Source of the DNA: Spongospora subterranea
Lineage: Eukaryota; Endomyxa; Phytomyxea; Plasmodiophorida; Plasmodiophoridae
DNA: 53,682 nt
NCBI GenBank assembly: GCA_900404475.1
Contig: OUQQ01000054.1
Span: 5,662 to 59,343, forward strand
Reading direction: 5' to 3'
Below, one piece after another: positions 19,041-31,464 of this stretch (positions are counted from its first letter, which is position 1; every line of letters starts with the position of its first letter). The notes below the pieces were generated by a model. It was not told the DNA's origin, ran no database searches, and was given only the letters and a program-made list of their open reading frames with translations. The translations under genes were made by a program, and so were the position numbers.

Positions 19041-22000
19041 CTAGAGCTGATGGATTTTGCCAGCCAGGCGGGAACAGTTGTCGTTTCGCCTCTGAACCGC
19101 GGCTCTGGACACGAGAATCAGTCCGCCTAGTGTCCCAAGTGCGGCGACAAAGTTCACCTTGGTCGAGTCAACGTCGAGTTCCGACAGCATTTGCTGTGCG
19201 TTCAGTATAGGTTCCGGGTTATCCGGCAACTGAAGCACACTGGATCGACTTTCTCGCCGAAGCATCGCTGGAATTCGGGGTACGCTCAATGGAGAAACCA
19301 GCGCCGCATCCCCCCATCTGACAAGCAAAACACATGAGAAAATTATAGGGACATCGTAGAGATTAGCGACCTGTTTCCCGGGGCGTCATTATGAACATCT
19401 TCGTTGCTCGCGGTTCGGATCAGATCACGAAAGGTCTCCTCACTGCCTTCATTCTCCATGCCGCAGATGAGCTTCATCGACGCAAACCTGTGGATAGACT
19501 TTTTCGAATACAGGAGCGCCGCATTCTGAACAAAATATCGTGGATCAGAGCGGCACTGAACAACGCCGCACAACCTCATCACCTCGAACTGGTCCTGGGT
19601 TGGGGTCGACATACGCTCGCTTTGAACCATCACGTCCTGCTCGGATTCGCTCTCGTCCTCGTTCTCCAGCATTAGCTCCACATCCTGAACGAGAATATTG
19701 ACAACGTGTTTTCCAGCAACGCCATGACTCACCGTGGCGGAGAGCCCTTGTTTAGCATCGGGATCGATATTGGCGAAGATCGCGATTTCATCAACAGGCA
19801 TTTCCGCCGAATCCGAGTTGCTCGAACTCTCAGACACAGAATGTTCCAGAACAACCGCGGGAGATAACGATATTGAATGGCGTCGTGGGCTTTCTGCCGT
19901 CGCGGTCTCAAAACGCTCCAGGAGTGTCTCACGAACCTTTTGAGCATCCATTGCGGGAAAGGGCATTCGACAGACCGCTCGCACAACAGCGCCCCTGAAT
20001 ACCAAAAGCTGAACTTACGTTGGAAGACGACGTTCATGGGCCTTACCTGTCAATGATTATGGGGACGGCCTTTGGAGCGTCTTGACCCGTTGTATTGGAA
20101 ACTTCGGCAGCAACACACAGGCCAAGTTCGGGACTCCATTGAAGGCCAACCGGACGCAATGCGATATGACCTCCGGCTAATTCGTCAAGTTCCGACGCCG
20201 TCCTTCTGGCGTCAAGAAACGCGCAAATTCGTGATAGCGTGACCAAATACGCTGCGACCAAAAAATGAACGCGTAGAGTTTTGATACGCTGCATGAGACT
20301 GTTAAGCATGACAAGGTTTTCGTTTATCGCCACGATCTAACCTGTGCCGAGGTCGAATCATCGCTAAGCCTAAAAACATCCATCCAACTGAAGAGCATCG
20401 GCAACGTGGCCAGGATGGAGAAATATGGGTGCGTCCGGAGCTGTACGACCAGCGACCTGTAATAACTTTCGAAATGAACTATGGGGGGTTCGGTCAGTCA
20501 TCGGGACAGGGATGGATCACACACATTTGGCGACCCACCGGGTTCGGATCCGGCGGCGATAATGTGATGATGAATCGAGTTGAATATTCGCGCCAGGTGA
20601 CGGTCGCAGAGGAACTTGTCCTGCAGCCAGTTCGACATATCCTCTTGGGCCCCGCCCATGATGGTTCGCTTGAAGAACACGTTGAGTTTCTGAGATGCGC
20701 GAACAGAGCTGTCTGATGGATCCCCGAAATTCCGGTTGCCAGTCGATCGCACCGAAGGGGCTCCTGCTGAAAACGCGCGTTATAACCGAAGTTTACTGGT
20801 GTTCCACGATTGTACCTTCAAACGGCAGAGATAAATTCTGTAGAATTTTATGAACCTCAACAAAATGGTCGTCTTGCACATTCTGAGAATCGGCGCATAT
20901 CTAAACAGCAAAATGAGAATCGCGAAACCGTCGAAGAAAGCGCTTCCCACATCGAGTAATGACGAGATGAGGCGATCAGTTACAAAACAATCCGGGGTCG
21001 ACACTTTCCTCAGTTCCGCGGCAATCAGCGCACACTTCAGGAACAGATTACAATTGTGATTTACGGCCGCGGCACCAGAACCGTTCTGTCTGTTGTTGTG
21101 CAACTGGTCGACGATCGTGGTCAGAAGGTCGATGTAGTCGAACGCCGACGGGAGCCGAGTGCAATATGCAGCAACGCAGCTGATCAATGCATTTTGCAAG
21201 TTGACCAGCAGCTCGTTTCCTGACACCTGAAAAGAGGCAAAACCGTATCAACAACAAAATACTGATTGGTGAAAATCAATACCTGTTCAAGACGTTGTAG
21301 AAGGAAGTTGATCAGGCCTTGCCATGGACCGATGTCCAGACGCATCGTTAGAACAAGCTCAGCAGTGACCTGATGAAAAAACCCAATGAAATTACACCAC
21401 GGGAAATCCACAAGGAACTGAAATGCGATTGCGGCTACCTGAACGATTCTCGTCTGAATCTGACGCTTCAAATCGCCTGGTCCTTGGCCATCTCCCGAGT
21501 TTTGAGGATCCAGCTGTTGGAAGGATATCGAATCGAGATGCTTCAACAGCAGATACGCGAATCCATATCCATGATCGGCGTTGCTGTGGTCCGCCACCGT
21601 TTTCAGGCAGTTTCGGGCGAATTCCGGCGGTCTCCATTCTTGATCGTCAAGATAGTGCAGGATCGGTTCCAGGATTTTTTCGGTCGAGTTCAGAGTGCCG
21701 AGTTTGCCGATATTCTGGAGGCACTGCACCGCCAGCGAATGAGGGGAGTTGGCGTCCTCGTAACTATCGGAAGGATGGTGGCGTCGTGACCCTCCCGACT
21801 TCAGCGTCTGCTGTCGCGAGTTCGAATCCGTTTCCTGATTGATATTCGCCAGGATGGCGGGAATCATGATGGGCAGATGATCCAGCGAATTTTGCGCATC
21901 CGTAAACATGACCATTTTCGACAGCGAATCGATACCCGCTGTCCTGACCTTGACCGGTTGATCATCAGGTCGACACATAACCACAAGACGATGGAAAAAC

Positions 22001-22452
22001 GGATACAATTTCCTGTAGTCCGACCATTCGTCTTGGTAGAGGACCATTTTGTTGAACGTATCACATGCTAATATTTGCATGTCAGGTCGGCCGTCGTCGA
22101 ACAGGGACATACACGTTTTGATTATATGGTCCTCGTATTGGGGTAGCTGTGTGTGGCAGGCGTCGATCAAGGCGTGCAAGGCCAGGACCGCGATCCGAAC
22201 GGCCAGCGTGTGGTCGAGGCGCAACTCCCTGGCCAGCTGTTTCTGCAGATACCTGGATATCGCCCCGAGCTGCTCGGGATACGATAATGCATAATGAACC
22301 AGGGCCGATAGGTTGGCGGGCTGAACGGGCGGCTGTTCGGGCATCGACTCGATGTTCTTAGGAAACACATTCTTCACGTGTTTTTTGTATTGCTGGCCGC
22401 CGGTGCTGGAGGAACATGGGCAGGCACAGCATGGGCGCAGCAGGCGCCGCAT
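19041..22452 (-). CDS. EFR3: EFR3-like plasma-membrane anchor of the PI4-kinase complex
   Basis: Eight exons (minus order) 21283-22452, 20951-21226, 20816-20900, 20523-20766, 20378-20456, 20047-20336, 19371-19994 and 19041-19317 join in frame to 1014 residues, longer than the roughly 800 of yeast and human EFR3. The N-terminus MRRLLRPCCACPC carries the cysteine cluster that is palmitoylated in EFR3. YKKHVKNVFPKNIES and ALSYPEQLGAISRYLQKQLA follow, then helical repeats (HTQLPQYEDHIIKTCMSLF, DMQILACDTFNKMV). EFR3 holds the Stt4/PI4KA kinase at the plasma membrane. The C-terminal third is acidic and Ser-rich (ENEDESESEQDV), then has a hydrophobic stretch VNFVAALGTLGGLILV. Introns are 41-66 nt. 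Confidence 0.82.
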
Positions 22453-23183
22453 GGGTCCTGCGCCTCAGTTTCTGGTCCAGATTGGATCACGAACGGGATG
22501 ATTCACTTATCGTCGTTGTCGGCATCGCGCCATCCACCCGACGTCCGACTATACCACACTGGCTGGGGCGGCTGTGTATGCGGACCACCCCAGCATACAT
22601 CACAGTGTAGATATACGTGACGGCAACAGAGTCAGCCGCTGTGACATTAGGAGTCGGTCATGGACCTGATGACGGACTGGCACTGCATCGGTGAAGAACA
22701 AACAACCAATGGGAACCCGACTCCACTTGATATCGGAGAATTGCGTCCACCGAAAAATTGTTTCACAGAACATCATGCGGCCACATTCCCTGCTCAAAGT
22801 CTTGCTCCCTTGTGCCGCGAAATCCGTTTTTGCTACTGGATAAAAATTGAACTGATCCATCAATATCGGCCGCACACAATTGCAGTGCAATTCTTGATGC
22901 ATGAAGTAAAATTGACTGGTATGATGAAATTATGATCGGCTCAAAACGTTAAAAAATTACTTTACTGAGTTCTTAAATACTGGCGAGATTGTCGTTAATA
23001 ATTATCGTGCTGTCCTAACAATGCATCGAATTTGTTTGACGACAGAAATGGTGATGACTGCTGTCTCAAAACCCGAGGCGTTGCATAATTGAATGTGTCA
23101 TCGCTGATCGAACGAATATGATTGAATGGAGTTGGCCGATCTGGGACGTTCCGCTCCTAAAGGAACACATTATATACTTGCTC
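22453..23183. other. Interval with no confident gene
   Basis: About 730 nt. A minus-strand frame of 100 codons (22600-22902; HCNCVRPILMDQFNFYPVAK is typical) and an overlapping plus frame of 91 codons (22660-22935) both look moderately protein-like. Neither has a recognisable domain and at most one can be real. The left part is the EFR3 promoter side, and the right part is the 3' flank of the SUN-domain gene. Confidence 0.35.
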
Positions 23184-25327
23184 TCATGCTAGATTTAGCA
23201 CCCTCACCACGTCAACATTAGAATCTGGTTCGTCTACTATGTCCAAAGACTGCATGGAAAGAACGCGGCTACTTCGTTGGCGCCGTCTTCGTCGATGCAA
23301 AGACGATGCGGACCGCGATTGTAACGGCATTTGCACATGTACTGCTGATCCTGCGTCAAGGCGTTGAGACATGGACGGCAGCTGTTGTTAAAACCTACCA
23401 GTTCTAAAAAGAGCAGCTGCAACTCCAGTACATATAACCACAACGGCAACCGCCAAGGCAAACCGGAGCATTCTTAATGTCATTTCCGCGTTATCATACG
23501 CGATGTTCAAAGCCGATAATTGCTGACGTAGAAGCAGGATGGTTATTGTGGACGCATTTGTTGCGTCGACAGCACTTGTCAATAACACCTTGGATGACAA
23601 TATTAGCGAAGACCATGAAAATTGACAGAATTATATCTACAATGGACAGACCTGCACTGATTTATGTCTAGCAAGGAGCCCAGCATCCATTGACAGAACG
23701 GCTGTTTCCAGTTTCTCTACAGTATTCGATAACGATTGGCTTAGTCTTTCAATTGCTCGAGTAGACAGTGTCTATGATCTTATCAGAATGATGGGAATTG
23801 ACTCATGAATACCAACCTGATTGATTTCCAAATCTTTGATCCTATTAGTTAACTTTGTGATGATATTCTCTTGCAACGCGGTGTTCTCTCTGACTAGCCT
23901 AACAGAAAACCATATCAACATTATCCGAACAAAATTCTCAAAGTAGAGTTTATACTGAACAGACGGCGAGGCGGCATTGGCAGAGGCAGCTTCAGTGGAA
24001 AAATGAGGCGATGGATCAACGGTAATCTCGTCACTGTATCACGACGATGAACAAACCGACAACCGATAAGTTTCGTAAGAATTACCGTCTTTTTCCTTGC
24101 TGGGCAGAAGAATCCGATTTGACATCCGGATTTGATGGATTAGAATGAGTGTGAGTTGGTTGCGACCCATTCTGATGCGCAATATCAGAGGAGAACGGGT
24201 TTGCATTAGTTTCGCGCTTGGAAACTATGCTTGACGGTTCTTTCGCAGCATTTGTCTGTGCAAACGTACGCTTGTCAATTTTGACGCATAAAGCAAATGA
24301 CAATTTTCGACCGACACTTTCTCTCGGATCAAAATTCAAATCCTCTGCTGCCAATTCATCCATGGCTTGTTTTGCTTCTTTAAGCGTTTGATCCAACGCT
24401 CTAAGGAAAAAAACATCAAATACGATGTTTGGAAACACATTTTCCGAATCATGAACCTTCCTAACGTTTCGAGCAACCGCGACCCATAAACCTTCAAGGA
24501 ATTCAAAGTACAATATTGTTCGGAACCATAATGGCTAAGAAGCCTGACTTTCAAATATCTCACTACGACCTGACGATGAATGCAGAACGTCTGCTCTGAC
24601 ATAGTATTATCCGCACGAAAATAACCTGGAGGCACTAAGTCATACAATTGAATACTACAAAACTGAATAACTTAAGCTACCTAACAAAATCCATTCCGGG
24701 GTCGGGAACTTATCGCTTCCCAAGACTTGAAAATGTTCGACACCAGAAGAATAATGCTCCAAATTCGTTAAGCACACTGCCTCAACTTCTATGTCTTCGG
24801 ACAGCTGAACAACGAACCATTTCGACTGCAATGAGCACGCAGAGCTCATATATTTGTCTGCATCGGTGAGCAAAGTTTTGTCGGCGCCTTTCAACCCGGG
24901 AGACGACGCTGAGAGTTAATGGCAAGATGTCAGCAATACTTTTACAGAATAATCATCTTGTAAATTACCTAGTACCTGAGCGCCAGCTGAATATGCAGCA
25001 AAATTGAATTTTTTCTTGATTCCTTGCAAATCGCATGGACCCGAAGCAGCGACGGAAGGAACATTAATTTGAGGGCTATAAAAGCTTTCTCAGAAATTGG
25101 GTATGTTTCGGAGGCGGTGTCAGCAAATACGATTCAGAATGGGTATCGACGACAGCAACGGTTCGCATTATTCTAGGATGTCGAATTTCCAAAGTTCGGG
25201 CGCTGCGCTGATCAGAGGTTGGCCGATCGAACGGCGACAGGACGGGGCACGTGAACGGGTCGACTCCCCAGCACTGGGAGATCGATACCGCCAGAGCCAA
25301 TACGGCAATGAGCTCACGGGCAGTCAT
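23184..25327 (-). CDS. SUCO: SUN-domain ER membrane protein (SUCO/SLP1 type)
   Basis: Ten exons (minus order) 25131-25327, 24969-25075, 24681-24908, 24478-24625, 24086-24400, 23956-24033, 23817-23898, 23652-23771, 23399-23588 and 23184-23350 keep frame and give 543 residues, near yeast SLP1. A signal peptide (MTARELIAVLALAVSISQC) is followed by the SUN domain: KFNFAAYSAGAQVL, DADKYMSSACSLQSKWFVVQ, NLEHYSSGVEHFQVLGS and LKVRLLSHYGSEQYCTLNS. Next come a coiled coil (LQENIITKLTNRIKDLEINQ), a membrane helix (FALAVAVVVICTGVAAALF) and a basic tail (HRRRRRQRSSR). That order is diagnostic of SLP1/SUCO, which in yeast stabilises folding of ER membrane proteins together with Emp65. Introns are 45-77 nt. 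Confidence 0.85.
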
Positions 25328-25959
25328 TTTATGATCGGCGCCGCATAGAGACGGTCCCCCCGAGAACAGAACCCAGTCGTGATGATTCTACCGCGACTCA
25401 GCGTCTCCTTCCACGACCTCCCTGGTCATCATTCGAAGCACAGACTGCGCGTGTGTGGTATTACGTTAACACAATAGTCACCGTTACTGAGTGCTACTGT
25501 TGATAATACTACACCAGGTAACCCCTGCTGAATGCACCAGTGAAACGTGGCCTCATGTGCACACTTTGGTTCTACTCTATGAATTAAACTGGTAATTCTC
25601 CATGTTCCCATCAACTAGAGCAGATTTTGTTTTGCTTATTGGGCAGACGCGTTTACTTTGCTGCTCCGGGAATTTGATGACCAGTCAACTTTGTTAATGG
25701 CAATGTCGTTGCTCGTGCAGCAAATAAGGGTAATAGGCGGAAACAGCAACGGAAATCCAGTCAAGGCTCCAGGACGACAGTCAAGCCCAGGAAGGGCCTG
25801 TGTAGCTACACCGCGCGATACCCCTCAGACTGAAAGGGCGGCGCGGGAGGAACACACGTCAGATTGAAAACAGGCTGTGTGTAGCTTGATCGGTTCAGGA
25901 GCGAGAACGGGGCGGGGCTGCGATCGGTCCCAGTTGGGGAGCCCAGGGAGCGCGCCCTC
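25328..25959. other. Divergent promoter interval
   Basis: About 630 nt between the divergent SUN-domain gene (-) and long coiled-coil gene (+). It should contain both promoters. A 69-codon plus frame (25658-25867) has no recognisable feature. No obvious promoter motif was seen. Confidence 0.45.
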
Positions 25960-28900
25960 ATGACGCGACAGGCCCTGGCCAGGCGGAAGACCGAACAGGC
26001 ATTGGCCGTTATCAGGCAGGGACTGAGTCGATGCGCTGAGGAACAGGCGGATCGGGATCGCAGGGCTCGCCAGCATGAAATAGAAGTAGAACGTTGGCAG
26101 CAACGGTATTCAGATTTACAGATGGAAAACCAGGTACGATTGGGTTTCCGAGGAAATATACAAAATCACTAATTTTATTGTTTCATACTTCGCTGTGAAG
26201 CGGCTTCGTACTGCTTTGAATAGCGAATGTATTGGTTGCTCACAACACAGTATCCCGCAATCACGAAGTCAAGATATGCAGCTCCAGATTCAGCTTGATA
26301 TTGCAGAGCATAAAAACAACATGTATCTAAACCAGATAGAGCACTTTCAAGAGGAGATGTCGTGGCTGCTTTCCAACAGGTTTCTAGGTTTAATGAATTG
26401 AGCGTTGGCATTGAAAATTGAGTGAATAGAGAATCAATGATGTACACAGCTATTCAACAAGAGCAGCAGCTGATTTTTGTTATCGAGCGGGACAGAGTAA
26501 CGATCGAGGACCTCGAATGTCGCGTCGGCCAACTGCTGCTTTTATCCACTACGAAACAACTGCTTCATGAGACTCATATCGCCGTCCATGGCGATCACCA
26601 AATTTGTTTGCAAGCGTGCTTACCAACTCTGCAGGAATCTCCGTCTCATAACAAACTTCTAGCACATCCCAACAAAGACATGAATGCTCTTTCCTTAGAA
26701 TCAACATTCTTATGCTCTGAAGATGCTGGCGAGTTTCTTGCTGAAAAAGCTTGTGCGACTCAACAAGAGACCCAAGAGGATCGGCTGTCATGTGTTGATC
26801 ACCAAAAAACCGATATTGAATTTGAACGAAATTCTCAAACGGCCAGTAGAACACAAGAAGAACATCCCGTCCAGTTGGAACTTCTTAGCCGAGAGACACA
26901 AACCGAGATAGTTTCATGCAATCAAGAAGTAAGAAATGATGCGGTTATCAACTCTGTCTCAAACAATATAGACAATGTCCAACAATTTCTCGCGGATCTC
27001 GCCACAATGAACCAAATCATTGTCAAGCTTGAAGACGAACGGCAATTTCTTGAAATAGAAAACCAAAGCCAAAACCAGAAACGTGACGGATATCTGTGCC
27101 ATTGCTCAGAGTTTGCTGTGGCATGTGATTCCCTCAGTCGCGCTCTTAACAGTAACACTTATAGTTATCATGAACTTAAATCAAGATGTGATGGAGCGTT
27201 AATTTGTCAAAAGACATACTCTGATCAGATCGCTCAACTTTCCAGTGAACTTGAAATGGAGAAATACCGCAATGATGCGCTTGATGAAGTCTCAAGGCAG
27301 CTTGCATCAAAAGTCCAGACTAGCACGGCAGTTGATAGTGATAGGCTGAAAACACTAGAAGCCCAGCAACAACAGCTTCAGCAACAAAATTCACAAATGA
27401 TTATTCAAAGAGATCTCTTGTTGCAGGTACATGTTCTTGACGTTTTGTTTTGGTCACCTTTGAGTTTCTAACTAAATTCGTCCTGGAATAGAGGTTGGAG
27501 GATGCGGAGCGACGACTTCAACGTTCGGAGTCTAGATGTCGGGATATGGAAGAATCCTTAGATGAAGCTGACAAAATAAGGCGAAGATTGCGAGAACTGT
27601 CGAATGAATTAGAGGAGTGCCGAGACGTGAATGCCCAGCTTCAAGGAAATTGTCGTCAGGTGAGCCACTTCATAGATCGCATCACATGTTTATTGATCGG
27701 TCACCATTGACGTCCCAGGGACAAGAAAAATTGGAAAAGTTGAAGGAAGATTATGCACTTAAACTATCTCAGTTGGGTGAATTGGAGATCAAATGTGATG
27801 ATCTGTGCGGACAAATTCTCCAATTGCAGTCTGAAAAGGTCACACTCGAAATCGACAGCAAAAGCCTGGTCGAGCGTTTACAAGCAGCTGCTGACCTCTT
27901 CAACAATCAAGTTGCCAGTCTAAAAGTGGAGTTAGCTGATCAGAGCGACCGAAATGCCCAACTTGATCTTGTCGTGGATTCCCTGAATGGTTAATGCTGT
28001 TCATTAATGCTGTTCTCGTAACTTGCTGCTTCTGACATTTACCTAGGGCAACTTGTTGACGCCCAAGATTGCGCATGCGAACTTGATAAAAAGGTTGCAT
28101 ACCTTCAAAGTTGTCATAGTCAAACTGTACAAACTTGCGATACTCTTCGCAATCAAATTGAAGAATTACAGTGTGAGGATGGGTTGATTTCAAAATGATT
28201 GATTACAGCCCATCAAACATATTTCTTAGATTCCAAGGAGACTGCCCTTGATGTTGCTATGAGCACCAAATCTCAACTGTTGGAAGCTGTATCTCGAGGC
28301 GATTTATTGGAAAAAAAAATCGGTAAAGAAAATTTGCAAGTTCGTTCTTGCTAAGCATGCTTTCCTCAAATACAGATTCCTTGCAAGCAGTGATTCATAA
28401 CCTTAATTTTCGGATTGAAACTGCTACAAAAGAGTCAGCATCCCATCAGACAGAGTTAGCCGCTAGGTAAACCATGCGATGACATTTGTGTATTTGCACG
28501 TAGCTGATACTAATGGTTTAGTACTGATCATTGTGCCGCTTTGGAAAGGGAAGCTGACGAAGCAGCTGAGCTTGTGAAAGAACTTCGACTTGAGGTATCA
28601 TCGCTGAAGAACGACATCAGGGATGCGGCTTTGCAACGGGTTGACGATGCACAACGCCTAGAGGATTTTACTGTAGAAATCAAGGCGCTGAAAACCCGCC
28701 TTGACAAATCCGAGGTATGACGCGGTTATCATGTCACTACACATTGTTCTCATTTGAAACTTGGAGAGGGCCACAAAACTTCTTCAACAAGGATTAAACG
28801 TGAATATCGACACAGAACAAATCGAACGGGAGCGAAACAAGTCCAAAGCTCTTGCTAAGCACACCGCGTTGGCGAAGAAGAAAGTGAAGGAGTGCGAAAA

Positions 28901-28991
28901 AGAAGTCAGTAAATGGAAGGCCTTGTATCAACGACAAGTCGCCAGTAAGTTTTCGAGTACCGATTCTGTTCCAGAAGTAACTTGTGATTAA
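25960..28991 (+). CDS. Long coiled-coil protein
   Basis: Exons 25960-26133, 26201-26379, 26430-27426, 27492-27659, 27719-27989, 28047-28172, 28230-28322, 28376-28466, 28522-28714 and 28767-28991 join in frame to about 838 residues. Nearly the whole product is Glu/Gln/Leu-rich coiled coil (LKTLEAQQQQLQQQNSQMII, LQSEKVTLEIDSKSLVERLQ). A less regular region of about 200 residues follows residue 170. The intron before 28522 has a tactaatgg branch site. The last exon may instead splice at a gtaagt near 28949, giving a different short end. Such proteins are typically cytoskeletal, centrosomal or Golgi scaffolds; I do not recognise this one. Confidence 0.7.
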
Positions 28992-29269
28992 ATATTGTCT
29001 TGTATGTTTATAACCCATATGTATGAGCAAGCAGCGTTGCCAGTGCCTAATCACCGTTAGCGTAGCTCCTCTCCCAGGAGATTTGTTCGTCGTTCTTAAT
29101 TGAAGAGTCGTGAGCGTTCTTTCTTGCTTGTAGATTCAAGGTTGCCGACGCCTTCTAGAATTTTCTGATATTGTCGTCGACTGTACTTGTAACGCCAATA
29201 CGATCGTCCGTCAACTGGGTCGCACTCCTGTTCGATGTTAATAACCTGCTGACGCAGGAGCTTCTTTGT
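28992..29269. other. Intergenic interval
   Basis: About 280 nt between two plus-strand genes, without a supported coding frame. It contains the 3' flank of the coiled-coil gene and the promoter side of the first deacetylase-like gene. Confidence 0.4.
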
Positions 29270-29288
29270 CATAATTCAAATCGCTACA
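29270..29288 (+). promoter_or_regulatory. Leader element shared by the two deacetylase genes
   Basis: The sequence cataattcaaatcgctaca lies 3 nt before the ATG of the first deacetylase-like gene and is repeated exactly before the second, at 31445-31463, one base from its ATG. Surrounding upstream DNA has diverged. It may be conserved 5' UTR left from the duplication or a site kept for expression. No function can be assigned. Confidence 0.6.
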
Positions 29289-29291
29289 CAT

Positions 29292-31143
29292 ATGATTCAT
29301 CGGCTATTTATCGTTTTGGCAGTATCCCTCTGCTCTGGGGCCCTCTCGGTTAAGCTGCAAGATGTGGTCGCCGGAGAATCCGATGGGACGATGGCGTCTA
29401 TGACGACCCCGAGCGTCGGACGATACAGCGTCGCTGCCGCAAACCCTGACGCCTATGTTCGGTTTACCATGCCGGGCTGCTACGACTTGAAACCGTTTGC
29501 CTACCTTCGCATGAGAGCGTGGGCAAAACCTGGGGTTGAGTTTACCATTGATTTACGTCAGGGTATATTTCAGACGCGCGAGAGTTGATTCGACTTCGTT
29601 GTTGATAAGTGGACCGTGCAGGGTTCCCTGATTGTCGATTGGATGCCTGGCCATATGTCGCAGAGAGTGCTTCTGCTTTGGTCAGCCACTATACGCAGAA
29701 AGGCGCTTTCGATGGGTCTCCCGAGGGGCAATTGGTTTACATTCCATTGAGCCACTTCGACATCGATCTTTCCAAAGTTGTTCAGGTAACAACTTTCATC
29801 CGGTTATACCGTTGGAGGCTTGCTTCGTCATCTCCGAGTTGTACAGGTGTTCGTCAGCAACCTCTATACTCTTCCAGACGTTGTCGGAGCAGTAACTTCA
29901 GCGAGTTTTGGGGAAATTGAGTTTACAAATGAAGCTCCAACTTCACCAACGCCAAACAAGATTCCTCAAAATCCAACGGCGTCGAGCTGCCTAGAACCAT
30001 TCACTTTTGCAGTGACGTTTGACAATCAATACTCTGGCAATAGTAGGCTCTGTTCGCAAGTCACAGCATAATCTCTTACTTCAGTGCTAGTCGACAGAAT
30101 TTTGGATGTTCTGGCCAAGGAAAACGCCAAATGCACAATTTTTCAGGTACTAAACGCGTTGTCGAGCTTCCCAATGCATTCAACAGATTTCAGATTGGTG
30201 GTGAGCTGAAAGAAAACGACACAGCCATGAAGCGAGCAATAAAGGAGGGACATCAGGTTGCTGCTCACAGTTGGACTCATCGGGTATTGCTGTTGCTGGT
30301 AACCTTTATTCAGTAATGCCAATTTTCTATTAGGATTTCGACAGTTTATCGGAGGTTGAGATCAAACAAGAGATGGATCTAACCGATCAAGCTATGCGAC
30401 AACGACTCGGAATCGAGACCAAGTGGTTTCGTCCCCCATTTGGTCATCAAGATCCCCGAGTTCGGAACATTCTCAACACTATGGGATACATTTCCATCAT
30501 TTGGGATATTGATTCCACAGGTATTCCTCGCTGATATACAACTTATCACAGAAGTATCAACTTTCTGGGTAGACTATTTCAACCAAGAAAACGCTCCTCT
30601 GATTTGGAGTCGCATTCAAGCAAGAATCGATAATATGGTTCCGTCTCGTGCTGGAGGTTTGATCTTAAGTGATGCTGGTAGTTCCGCATATTAAGGTTTA
30701 TCAATTGCTAGGTGTTCTATTATTACACAATGACATCAACGCGTCTGCGGACGTGGTAAGAACTGAAACCAAAGAAGTAGACACGTTTCATTAGCTGAAG
30801 TTCGTATCCACAGGTTCAGCGAGCAGTTCAATACGCTAAAAGCAAGGGGTTCACGAAATTCGTGACAGTCGAAAGTTGCATGAACGGGAAGTTTGATGCA
30901 TTCCTGGGAAAGGCTGCTGCAACGCGGCCTGCGCCCGCGACATCCAGCTTCGCGCCTGGTTCTCCTGCCCCACAGGGTATCCTCAATAGTGCCAACCTCA
31001 CGGAAGATAAAGCGGCAGCTCAACCCAACCAGAACTCTCAAAACCCCATATCGACCCAATATTCTGGAGCCGCTCAAGCTGCTCTGATGACCTGCTCCTC
31101 CATATTGTTCGTTATGACATTCTGGTTAGCGATATCTGCATGA
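29292..31143 (+). CDS. GPI-anchored polysaccharide deacetylase-like protein, copy 1
   Basis: Exons 29292-29562, 29622-29785, 29847-30042, 30085-30146, 30194-30283, 30334-30520, 30573-30656, 30712-30755 and 30814-31143 give 475 residues. A signal peptide (MIHRLFIVLAVSLCSGALS) precedes an N-terminal domain of about 150 residues with paired cysteines (PGCYDLKPF, FPDCRLDAW). The NodB-type catalytic domain follows: FAVTFDNQYSG, CTIFQIGGELKEN, HQVAAHSWTHRDFD, WFRPPFGHQDPRVR, SIIWDID and VLLLHND. In chitin deacetylases motif 1 reads TFDD; here the second Asp, a metal ligand, is Asn. The tail is Ser/Thr/Pro-rich and ends in a hydrophobic segment, as for GPI anchoring. The expected role is in the cell wall or cyst wall; activity is uncertain. 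Confidence 0.83.
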
Positions 31144-31185
31144 ACCTTTAGTTAGACTGCGTTCTGTATAAATATTGTTTTTTTA

Positions 31186-31191
31186 AATAAA
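31186..31191 (+). terminator. Probable polyadenylation signal AATAAA
   Basis: An AATAAA hexamer lies 43 nt after the stop codon of the first deacetylase-like gene, just after a T-rich run. Position and sequence fit a polyadenylation signal. Confidence 0.45.
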
Positions 31192-31444
31192 CCTTGTGTT
31201 TCTTTCACGTGGTAGGTATTTCAACTCTTGACTCGGTCTAGATCAAACGTCGTTTCGGATCTTTCTAACAGACGTTGGTTGCTCAAGGGTTCCCGTTTAG
31301 TTTTGCCGGCCTCTTGACGTCACAGAGTCAGAACGCATTTACTGCCTGATATTATCGACTGTCCAGTAACGTCAAGTGAAACGAGGATTCCCCTCGACTG
31401 GTTCGCTACCCAGATCAACTGCTGCATTAAGATCCGGTCTTCGT

Positions 31445-31463
31445 CATAATTCAAATCGCTACA
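31445..31463 (+). promoter_or_regulatory. Second copy of the shared leader element
   Basis: An exact copy of the 19-nt sequence found at 29270-29288, here one base before the ATG of the second deacetylase-like gene. The conserved block includes the two preceding bases (gt) as well. Confidence 0.6.
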
Positions 31464-31464
31464 G

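Noticed and set aside
23237..23461. Cysteine-rich minus frame as a separate small gene
   Set aside because: The same DNA reads better in another frame as the intron and basic tail exon of the SUN-domain protein, with phase preserved.
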